A stretch of 11,755 nucleotides of DNA from UBA7672 sp964529555 (GTDB lineage Bacteria > Pseudomonadota > Alphaproteobacteria > Caulobacterales > Hyphomonadaceae): contig CAZGWV010000106.1 of assembly GCA_964529555.1 (NCBI GenBank), positions 1 through 11,755 on the forward strand, read 5' to 3'. Within the stretch, counting starts at the first letter, position 1. Every line of letters starts with the position of its first letter. Positions 1 through 5,691 of the stretch are shown here, one piece after another. The position numbers and the translations under genes are program-made. Below the pieces are notes generated by a model. That model ran no database searches, was not told the origin of the DNA, and saw only the letters and a list, made by a program, of their open reading frames with translations.

Positions 1-163
1 CCTCCACCTTCTCGATCGTGTTCTTGAGATAGAACAGCGGCGCGATCTCGATCAGGCCGCCAATGGCGACGGTGATCAGGATACCGACAAGAAGGATGTA
101 GCTGTGCTTCTCGAAATACTTGTGATTGCGGAACAGCCAACCGGCTTTCTTGGCCTTCGCCAT
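1..163 (-). CDS. ccoO: cbb3-type cytochrome c oxidase subunit II, CcoO (N-terminal part only)
   Basis: The gene runs off the left edge; only the first 54 codons are present. The start is the ATG whose complement is at 161-163, 7 nt after the ccoN stop. An AGGTG partly overlapping that stop serves as ribosome binding site. The protein begins MAKAKKAGWLFRNHKYFEKH, then has a hydrophobic helix (about residues 22-40) and IAPLFYLKNTIEKVE. This is the typical N-terminal membrane anchor of CcoO, whose periplasmic monohaem cytochrome domain would follow; its CxxCH motif is outside the window. CcoO passes electrons to the CcoN haem-copper centre. The tight spacing behind ccoN indicates one ccoNO(QP) operon. 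Identification is confident from position and N-terminal pattern, but no haem motif can be checked here. Confidence 0.93.
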   Translation of the reverse strand, partial: MAKAKKAGWLFRNHKYFEKHSYILLVGILITVAIGGLIEIAPLFYLKNTIEKVE

Positions 164-170
164 GCGTCAC

Positions 171-1832
171 CTATTCAGCGTGTTGGAGTGCGGGAGCGGC
201 AGGCGCGCGGTTGCGATCCTCGACGGGAACATCGCCGCGCGCGGTGCGCACCAGGTTGTAAACCATGATCAGCGCGCCCAGCAGGAACAGCCCGCCGCCA
301 AGGGAGCGGATGATATAGGAGATGTGCTTGGCGCTGACGGTTTCGACGAAGGAGTATTCGAGGAAACCGAAATCGTTATAGGCGCGCCACATCAGGCCTT
401 CCATGATGCCCGACACCCACATCGAGCAGATGTAGAGAACGATGCCGAGCGTCGCGATCCAGAAATGCCACTCGACAAGAGCGTTGGAGTAGAGCTTCGG
501 ACGCTTCCATACCCACTGCGTCAGGCAGTACATCGACCCGAAGGTGACGAAGCCGACCCAGCCAAGCGCGCCGGAATGAACGTGGCCGATGCCCCAGTCG
601 GTATAGTGCGACAGCGCGTTGACCTCGCGCACCGACATCAGCGGGCCCTCGAAGGTCGCCATGCCGTAAAAGGCGACGGAGACAACCAACATCCGCACGA
701 CGGGATCGGTGCGCAGCTTGTCCCATGCGCCCGAGAGCGTCATCAGGCCGTTGATCATGCCGCCCCAGCTCGGCATCCACAGCATGATCGAGAACGTCAT
801 GCCCAGCGTCTGCGCCCATTGCGGCAGCGCCGTGTAGTGAAGGTGGTGCGGACCCGCCCAGATATAGATGAAGATCAGCGACCAGAAGTGGACGATGGAG
901 AGACGATAGGACCACACCGGCCGCTCGACCCGCTTCGGGATGAAGTAGTACATCATCGCGAGGAAGCCGGCGGTCAGGAAGAAGCCCACCGCATTGTGGC
1001 CATACCACCACTGGATCAGCGCGCTCTGCACGCCGCTGAACAGCGAGTAGGACTTGGCGCCCGCCATGCTGGGCGGCAACGAGATGTTGTTGACGATGTG
1101 GAGCAGCGCGATCGTCACGATGAAGGCGAGGTAGAACCAGTTTGCCACGTAAATGTGCGGCTCCTTGCGGCGCAGAATGGTCGCAAGGAAGACGGCGAGA
1201 TAGGCGACCCAGACGACGGTGAGCCAGAGATCGGCATACCATTCGGGCTCGGCGTATTCCTTGCCCTGCGTGATGCCCATCAGATAGCCGGTCGCCGCCA
1301 CCACGATGAAGAGCTGATAGCCCCAGAAGACGAACCACGGCCACATGCCGCCGGCGAGCCGTGTGCGGCAAGTGCGCTGCACGACATAGAAGGATGTTGC
1401 GATCAGCGCGTTGCCGCCGAACGCGAAGATCACCGCCGACGTGTGCAGCGGCCTCAGCCTGCCGAAGCTGGTCCAGGGCATATCCGCGAAATAGAAGATG
1501 TTCGGCCAGGTCAGTTGCAGCGCGATGATCAGGCCGGCGAGAAAGCCCGCAATCCCCCAGAACATCGTCGCGACGACGCCGGCCTTGACCACGCCCTCCT
1601 CGTAGAACGCCTTGTCGAATGTCGGCGTCCTGTCGCCGGACTCATGCCAGCCGAGCAACGCCGCAATTCCCGCTCCCGCCGCGATGAGGAACATCCAGCT
1701 GTGCGCGGCAAAGCCCGCATCCGTCGCGTTCGCCGCCCCGGCGAAGCCGAGCACGAGAACCACCATCAGCACCATGCCGACGGTTGCAGCACTGGGATCG
1801 AGCCGCGCCGTGCGCGAAGTATCCGCCGCCAT
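171..1832 (-). CDS. ccoN: cbb3-type cytochrome c oxidase catalytic subunit I, CcoN
   Basis: Catalytic haem-copper subunit of the high-affinity cbb3 oxidase, an inner-membrane proton pump used at low oxygen; 553 aa, usual for the family. Visible ligands fit the family pattern: His130 (low-spin haem b), His279 in YGHNAVGFF (CuB), His329-His330 in WAGPHHLHY (CuB), His417 (haem b3) and His419 (haem b) in GHVHSGALGW. Tyr323 lies six residues before His329, the position of the cross-linked active-site tyrosine that cbb3 enzymes carry on a different helix from the A and B families. About 12 or more hydrophobic segments follow a short N-terminal extension. The start ATG has GAGGA (1840-1844 complement) 7 nt upstream. 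A FNR/FixK-type box lies 77 nt upstream, so low-oxygen activation is likely. It is the first gene of the operon, followed after 7 nt by ccoO. A long opposite-strand frame covers it but is a coding shadow. Confidence 0.98.
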   Translation of the reverse strand: MAADTSRTARLDPSAATVGMVLMVVLVLGFAGAANATDAGFAAHSWMFLIAAGAGIAALLGWHESGDRTPTFDKAFYEEGVVKAGVVATMFWGIAGFLAGLIIALQLTWPNIFYFADMPWTSFGRLRPLHTSAVIFAFGGNALIATSFYVVQRTCRTRLAGGMWPWFVFWGYQLFIVVAATGYLMGITQGKEYAEPEWYADLWLTVVWVAYLAVFLATILRRKEPHIYVANWFYLAFIVTIALLHIVNNISLPPSMAGAKSYSLFSGVQSALIQWWYGHNAVGFFLTAGFLAMMYYFIPKRVERPVWSYRLSIVHFWSLIFIYIWAGPHHLHYTALPQWAQTLGMTFSIMLWMPSWGGMINGLMTLSGAWDKLRTDPVVRMLVVSVAFYGMATFEGPLMSVREVNALSHYTDWGIGHVHSGALGWVGFVTFGSMYCLTQWVWKRPKLYSNALVEWHFWIATLGIVLYICSMWVSGIMEGLMWRAYNDFGFLEYSFVETVSAKHISYIIRSLGGGLFLLGALIMVYNLVRTARGDVPVEDRNRAPAAPALQHAE

Positions 1833-1909
1833 GATATCGTCCTCGCAGGCGGACGGCCCGGTTGGCCGCCCTCGCGAGGTGCACCTGCCAGCGCGGCGGC
1901 GAGCGGCCT

Positions 1910-1923
1910 TTGACTCAGCTCAA
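1910..1923. promoter_or_regulatory. FNR/FixK-type binding site between divergent ccoN and hemN operons
   Basis: The sequence TTGACTCAGCTCAA has perfect TTGA and TCAA half-sites with a 6-nt centre. Against the FNR consensus TTGAT-N4-ATCAA it matches 8 of 10 specified bases; the two mismatches are symmetric. Its centre is 84.5 nt from the ccoN start codon and 82.5 nt from the GTG of the small gene at 1999, so it is nearly equidistant. The Crp/Fnr protein at 4535-5248 has the ETVSR recognition motif suited to this sequence. Site function is inferred; no clear -10 was assigned in either direction. Confidence 0.72.
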
Positions 1924-1998
1924 ACAGCACAGGCGCGCTTGCGAATAGATCGACGGCGCCGACCGCGACACGTCGCGGCGGTCGATGTGGAGGCGCCT

Positions 1999-2262
1999 GT
2001 GAAATCAGTGGCTGTATTCCTGTCCGGTGTCGCCATTGCCGTAGCCGGCGCCTTCACGCGCGCCTGCGATGCCGGGCTCGCCGCAGAGATGGCCGCGTCA
2101 TGGTGCGGGGATACATCCGTGTTCGCCTTGTCGGGCCATGAACATTGCACCGGCTGCACCCTACTGACGGCCGGCGGGATACTCGTCGCAATCGCCGCCG
2201 TAATGCACATCGCGCGCGACCATGCCGCACCCGCCGCCACACCTGTGGCTGCGTCCAGATGA
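1999..2262 (+). CDS. small two-helix membrane protein with WCG...HEHCxGC motif, function unknown
   Basis: An 87-aa protein not recognised as a named family. The GTG start is supported by a perfect GGAGG at 1989-1993 with 5-nt spacing; the open frame extends upstream but has no comparable ribosome site. Two hydrophobic segments are visible, about residues 4-22 (possibly a signal anchor) and 55-69. The short stretch between them holds Cys23, Cys36 in WCG, and His47, His49, Cys50, Cys53 in HEHCTGC. A cluster of His and Cys next to a membrane helix suggests metal or haem binding, or a disulfide, but this is inference. The stop overlaps the hemN start (ATGA), which implies translational coupling. 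It is the first gene after the shared FNR-type box and divergent from ccoN. A role in cbb3 assembly, copper handling or haem supply would fit the context but is not shown. I consider it a real gene because of the ribosome site, coupling and non-shadow composition. Confidence 0.75.
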   Translation: MKSVAVFLSGVAIAVAGAFTRACDAGLAAEMAASWCGDTSVFALSGHEHCTGCTLLTAGGILVAIAAVMHIARDHAAPAATPVAASR

Positions 2263-3620
2263 TCGCCTCGGCGCGCCCTGACAGATCGACCGCGCGGCGC
2301 TGGGTCTACATGCCCGAGTTCGCGCAGGAGCAACTGCCGCGCTACACCAGCTATCCGCCCGCCAACCGCTTCCATGGCGGCATCGGCCGTGGCGCGGTCA
2401 GCGCGGCGCTGGGCGCGCTTCCGGCTGCGTCGAAACTCTCGCTCTACCTGCACGTCCCATATTGCCAGAAGCTCTGCTGGTATTGCGGATGCCATACGAG
2501 CGTGCCGACGCTGGCCGATCCTGTCGAAAGCTATCTCGATGCGCTAGCGGCCGAGATCGCCCAGGTCGCCGCCCTGCTCCCGCGCGATGCACACGTCAGC
2601 CACGTCCATTTCGGCGGCGGCTCGCCCGATATTCTGAACCCCGCCCAGATCGATCGCCTGTTCGCCGCCCTGCGCGCGAACTTCGCCTTCGACCGTTATG
2701 CCGCCATCGCTACCGAATCCGACCCGCGCGGTCTGTCGCCCGCCGTCATCGACGCATTCGCACGTAACGGTCTCACGCGCGCCAGCCTCGGCGTGCAGAT
2801 ACTCGATCCCAAGGTGCAAAAGCGCATCAACCGCATCCAGCCGCGCGATTCCATCGCGACGGCAATCGAACGCCTGCGCCGCGCCGGTGTCGAGGGCATC
2901 AACATTGACATGATGTACGGCCTTCCCGGCCAGACGTCAGACCACGTCATCGAGACGGCAACCTTCGCCGCCATGCAGGATGTCGATCGCGTTGCGGTCT
3001 TCGGTTACGCTCATGTGCCCTGGATGAAGAAGCACCAGAAGGGCATCGACAGCAGTGAATTGCCCGGCGGCGAGGAGCGCTTCCGGCAAGCCGAAGCCGC
3101 CGCCTGCACGCTGGAACAGGCAGGCTATCTTCCCATCGGCTTCGATCACTTTGCAGCGCCTGGCGATTCGCTGTCTGCGGCCGAGCGCAGGGGCGAACTG
3201 CGCCGGAACTTCCAGGGCTATACCGACGACGACGCCGTCGCCCTGATCGGCCTTGGCGCCTCTTCCATCTCGTCTCTGCCCGGCATGATCTACCAGAACG
3301 TCGCCGATACGGCCCGTTATCGCGAAGCGCTGTCCGAGCGCCGCTCGCCCGTCGTTCGCGGCGTGACGCTGTCCGAGGACGACATGGCCGTCGCCCACAT
3401 CATCGAACGCCTGATGTGCGATTTCACCGTCGATCTGCCCGATCGGTGGCTACTCTCGCCGCCTCTCCGACTCGCGCGCACCATCGAATCCGGCCTGGCG
3501 GAACTCGCGGGCCGCACCCTGAGCGTAACCGCACAAGGCCGCCCCTATGTCCGCAACGTCGCTGCCTGTTTCGATCCCGACCTCGCGCCGCAAGCAGGCC
3601 GGCATAGCCTCGCGATCTGA
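2259..3620 (+). CDS. hemN: oxygen-independent coproporphyrinogen III oxidase, HemN (radical SAM)
   Basis: Converts coproporphyrinogen III to protoporphyrinogen IX without oxygen, using a 4Fe-4S cluster and S-adenosylmethionine, in the cytoplasm. With the chosen start it has 453 aa, close to E. coli HemN. Features in order: PRYTSYP near the N-terminus (residues 27-33), the radical SAM motif CQKLCWYCGC with Cys69, Cys73, Cys76 and the HemN-typical Cys78, then GGGSPDIL (SAM binding), ESDPRG, YGLPGQT, HVPWMKKHQKGID and the FQGYTDDDA segment. Start choice: the ATG at 2259 overlaps the upstream stop as ATGA, and WVYMPEF before PRYTSYP aligns in spacing with N-termini of related HemN proteins as I recall them. 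The ATG at 2310 would remove that stretch and leave only nine residues before PRYTSYP. Neither has a strong Shine-Dalgarno site, so coupling to the small gene is likely. The FNR-type box upstream suggests low-oxygen induction together with cbb3 oxidase. Confidence 0.96.
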   Translation: MIASARPDRSTARRWVYMPEFAQEQLPRYTSYPPANRFHGGIGRGAVSAALGALPAASKLSLYLHVPYCQKLCWYCGCHTSVPTLADPVESYLDALAAEIAQVAALLPRDAHVSHVHFGGGSPDILNPAQIDRLFAALRANFAFDRYAAIATESDPRGLSPAVIDAFARNGLTRASLGVQILDPKVQKRINRIQPRDSIATAIERLRRAGVEGINIDMMYGLPGQTSDHVIETATFAAMQDVDRVAVFGYAHVPWMKKHQKGIDSSELPGGEERFRQAEAAACTLEQAGYLPIGFDHFAAPGDSLSAAERRGELRRNFQGYTDDDAVALIGLGASSISSLPGMIYQNVADTARYREALSERRSPVVRGVTLSEDDMAVAHIIERLMCDFTVDLPDRWLLSPPLRLARTIESGLAELAGRTLSVTAQGRPYVRNVAACFDPDLAPQAGRHSLAI

Positions 3621-3732
3621 TCGATTTTCCCTAGGGCAACTTGTCGCCCGGATCGCGCCTGATCCTGATGTGTACCAATGTGGCCGAACCGACGCATGAG
3701 AATAGTTCACGCATAAAACCATCGAAACTGAC

Positions 3733-3752
3733 TGTTTGGGCATTTGCAAACA
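3733..3752. promoter_or_regulatory. inverted repeat in marR leader, candidate MarR operator
   Basis: TGTTTG and CAAACA form perfect 6-bp arms with an 8-nt centre, about 80 nt before the MarR-type gene. A TGTAAT at 3754-3759 resembles a -10 element (5 of 6) directly after the repeat, so a protein bound here would cover a promoter. The 8-mer TTGCAAAC from the right arm (3744-3751) recurs at 3821-3828, just before the start codon. MarR-family repressors often bind palindromes in their own promoter. The assignment here is inference from position. Confidence 0.42.
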
Positions 3753-3831
3753 CTGTAATGTCCATTCTGCCTAGCCTGTCGATGGACATGATCCACGCTC
3801 GCGCTTGGCGGCACGGGAGCTTGCAAACGTC

Positions 3832-4359
3832 ATGGGCGCAGTAGCTGTCACGCAGACATCGCCGGAGCGGGCCAAGCTTCAGATCGAAACCTTTTTCAGA
3901 TCCGCGCTGGCCACGCGCCGTTTCCGCGCACGCTTCGCCGAGCGCGTGAAATCGACCAGCCAGACCGAGGCGCGCTGGAGCGCCCTCTACTTCCTGTCTC
4001 ACGCGCCCGAGGGCTTGATCCAGTCCGACCTCGCCGAACGCATGGGTGTTCAGGGCCCCACCCTGGTACGCCTGCTCGATGCGCTCGAAGCGCAGAATCT
4101 CGTAAAGCGCACAGAGGCAGCCGGCGACCGTCGCGCCAAGCTGGTCGTCATCCAGCCTGCCGGACAGAGCATCATCGCCGAGGTTGACGCCGTCGCATCG
4201 GACATGCGCGACATCGTGTTTGCGGGCGTCAGCGACCAGGATCTGGCGACAACACTGCGCGTGCTCGACCAGGTGGTGAGCGCGCTGGAGCCGGAGCACG
4301 TCCGCTCTACCCGCATACGCCGCGCACCGCCGACGAACTTCCGCGTCATCGACCGCTAG
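3832..4359 (+). CDS. MarR-family winged-helix transcriptional regulator
   Basis: A 175-aa DNA-binding regulator, normal length for MarR. The core is an N-terminal dimerisation helix (residues 10-40), then SQTEARWSALYFLSHAPEGL and the helix-turn-helix LIQSDLAERMGVQGPTLVRLLDALEAQNL (about 62-90). The wing follows with RTEAAGDRRAKLVV containing the conserved Asp-Arg-Arg, then a C-terminal dimerisation helix. The C-terminal tail RSTRIRRAPPTNFRVIDR is basic. Start: ATG at 3832 is preferred; GGGAG at 3814-3818 is rather distant (13 nt). A TTG at 3805 in the same frame is possible but has no ribosome site. It lies alone between hemN (211 nt upstream) and the Crp/Fnr gene (175 nt downstream), same strand. 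The palindrome at 3733-3752 suggests self-regulation. The ligand and targets cannot be told from sequence. Confidence 0.9.
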   Translation: MGAVAVTQTSPERAKLQIETFFRSALATRRFRARFAERVKSTSQTEARWSALYFLSHAPEGLIQSDLAERMGVQGPTLVRLLDALEAQNLVKRTEAAGDRRAKLVVIQPAGQSIIAEVDAVASDMRDIVFAGVSDQDLATTLRVLDQVVSALEPEHVRSTRIRRAPPTNFRVIDR

Positions 4360-4382
4360 TTTCTTCGCCTCTGCGGCCTCTC

Positions 4383-4416
4383 GTCGCGAGCGCGCGAAAA
4401 CCGCGATTCTTGCGAC
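4383..4416. other. hairpin between marR and the Crp/Fnr gene
   Basis: GTCGCGAG (4383-4390) pairs with CTTGCGAC (4409-4416) over 8 bp with one G-U wobble, and a further CGCG/CGCG pairing is possible inside the loop. It starts 24 nt after the marR stop. No T-run follows, so a classical intrinsic terminator is not supported; it could stabilise the marR 3' end or be chance pairing in GC-rich DNA. Confidence 0.3.
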
Positions 4417-4439
4417 TGAATTCCACAGCCTCGCGCGCC

Positions 4440-4471
4440 CAGACACACTTCGTCACACAGGCAGACACACT
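4440..4471. repeat. 10-bp direct repeat with 22-bp period upstream of the Crp/Fnr gene
   Basis: CAGACACACT occurs at 4440-4449 and again at 4462-4471, both perfect, with a partial ACACAG between them. A 22-bp period is about two helical turns, the layout used by activators that bind direct repeats. The pair ends 63 nt before the start codon of the Crp/Fnr regulator. There is no FNR palindrome in this leader, only a single TTGAT half-site at 4502-4506. Function is inferred and weak. Confidence 0.35.
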
Positions 4472-4534
4472 CCGGCAAAGCCCAGCCAGACGACGGGCGC
4501 ATTGATCTCCCCGCCACACGGACAGGAGGCAGTC

Positions 4535-5248
4535 ATGTGCATCGCAGGCGGAGCAATCACCGGCTTCTCGACCGAGATGTTCCACCCGAAACCCGGCGCA
4601 GGCGAGCGCGCATCCCAGCGCGCCACAACACGCCATATCGCCGCCCACGACCATCTCTACTATGAAGGAGATGCGCGCGATGGCCTCTATGTGGTCGAAT
4701 CGGGCTGGGTGAAACTCTACCGCACGCTGATCGACGGACAGCGCCAGATCGTCGGCTTTGCCAACAAGGGCTCGGTGCTCGGGCTTGAGTCCGATGCCGA
4801 TCACTCAAACGGCGCCGAAGCAATCACGCCCGTTTCCGTCCGCTTCATTCCGATGGCGCGCGTCACGGAAATCTGCCTCACCGACGGGAAGCTCGCTGAT
4901 CAGCTTCTGCGCCAGGTCGGCCGCCAACTTGGCGCCGCGCAGGCTCAGCTGGCCGCAGTGGGCTCGCAATCGGCCGAGCAGAAACTCGCCAGCTTCCTGC
5001 TGACGATCTGCGATCTCTGCGACAACGGACACGATGGCCAGTTCGACATGCCGATGCGCCGTGGCGATATGGCGGAATTCCTCGGTCTTCGCCTCGAAAC
5101 CGTCTCGCGCAAGATGTCCGAGTTCCAGCGCCGCGGCTGGATCCGCATGGAATCGCTCTATCATTGCCGCATCCTGCGCCGCGACATCCTTGAAAATCTC
5201 GGCGAAGGCGGCTCTGCTGACGAAGGCGCAATGTTGCACGCCAACTGA
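4535..5248 (+). CDS. Crp/Fnr-family transcriptional regulator, FixK-like (no N-terminal Fe-S cysteines)
   Basis: A 237-aa regulator. An N-terminal cyclic-nucleotide-type beta-barrel (about 35-115, with DHLYYEGDARDGLYVVESG) is followed by a long dimer helix (about 118-155) and a winged helix (about 170-220). The recognition helix contains GLRLETVSRKMSEFQ; Glu188, Ser191 and Arg192 form the E..SR pattern of FNR and FixK, which reads TTGAT half-sites. The FNR oxygen-sensing cluster needs several N-terminal cysteines, but here only Cys2 is N-terminal. Cys159 and Cys162 (CDLC) lie in the hinge region instead. Oxygen sensing by an FNR-type cluster is therefore unlikely and a FixK, Dnr or Nnr-like role is more probable. 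Start ATG at 4535 has a perfect AGGAGG (4524-4529), 5-nt spacing, and is preferred over an upstream in-frame TTG at 4502. The cytochrome gene follows after 15 nt. Likely targets include the box at 1910-1923. Confidence 0.92.
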   Translation: MCIAGGAITGFSTEMFHPKPGAGERASQRATTRHIAAHDHLYYEGDARDGLYVVESGWVKLYRTLIDGQRQIVGFANKGSVLGLESDADHSNGAEAITPVSVRFIPMARVTEICLTDGKLADQLLRQVGRQLGAAQAQLAAVGSQSAEQKLASFLLTICDLCDNGHDGQFDMPMRRGDMAEFLGLRLETVSRKMSEFQRRGWIRMESLYHCRILRRDILENLGEGGSADEGAMLHAN

Positions 5249-5263
5249 TGCGAGGACGCAGCA

Positions 5264-5674
5264 ATGATCGCCGCCCTTTTCGGACCGCCGCCTCTCTTGC
5301 GTGGGCTCATTGGCGCCGGCTGTGTTCTGACCATGCTGGCAGCCTGCGCATCGCCTGAAATCCAGCCGGATGGAGAGGCAGAGGCCAATGGTTGGCCGGG
5401 CGTCACCTTGAACGCCGATGAGGGCCAGATCGCGGCGGGTCGCGAGATTGCCGAGCGTGAATGCGCACAGTGCCATGCGATCGGCCGCACCGGCAGAAGC
5501 CCGAATCCCGAGGCCCCGCCGCTTCGCAACGTGCTGGCGGTGAACGACGCCGATCGCCTCGCCTATCGATTCATTGAGGCGATGCGCGTCGGCCATGACG
5601 AGATGCCGCTGTTCGATTTCGACGTGCAGGCGGCCGACGCGCTGATCGCCTACATCGTCACGATCAGCGAGTAG
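5264..5674 (+). CDS. lipid-anchored monohaem c-type cytochrome
   Basis: A 136-aa exported electron carrier. The N-terminus has a hydrophobic stretch (residues 11-27) ending in a lipobox LAAC with Cys28 as the probable lipidated residue, so the protein should sit on a periplasmic membrane face. A linker follows, then one class I cytochrome c domain: haem attachment motif CAQCH at residues 67-71 and Met114 in HDEMPLFDF as the probable sixth iron ligand. The C-terminal helix is ADALIAYIVTI. Start ATG has GAGGA at 5252-5256, 7-nt spacing. It lies 15 nt behind the Crp/Fnr gene and is probably cotranscribed. Near cbb3 genes it could deliver electrons to the oxidase; this is inference. It ends 17 nt before the dnaE2 stop on the other strand. 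Confidence 0.9.
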   Translation: MIAALFGPPPLLRGLIGAGCVLTMLAACASPEIQPDGEAEANGWPGVTLNADEGQIAAGREIAERECAQCHAIGRTGRSPNPEAPPLRNVLAVNDADRLAYRFIEAMRVGHDEMPLFDFDVQAADALIAYIVTISE

Positions 5675-5691
5675 AGCGCCGCCGTCCGCAA

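Noticed and set aside
126..1913. 595-codon plus-strand open frame opposite ccoN
   Set aside because: It is rich in Arg, His, Asp and Glu with no domain, and lies opposite a gene with complete cbb3 oxidase motifs; a GC-rich coding shadow.
1920..2495. 191-codon minus-strand open frame across the small gene and the start of hemN
   Set aside because: It conflicts with HemN motifs and the GGAGG-led 87-aa gene, and is Arg/Ala-rich without hydrophobic pattern or motif.
3621..3660. possible terminator after hemN (GGGC...GCCC)
   Set aside because: Only a 4-bp stem with no T-run after it; indistinguishable from chance in this base composition.
3631..4446. 271-codon minus-strand open frame opposite marR
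   Set aside because: The MarR helix-turn-helix and wing are explicit on the plus strand; this frame has no recognisable domain.
4502..4506. TTGAT considered as an FNR box for self-regulation of the Crp/Fnr gene
   Set aside because: The expected ATCAA half-site 4 nt later is absent (the sequence continues CTCCCCGCC), so only a half-site is present.
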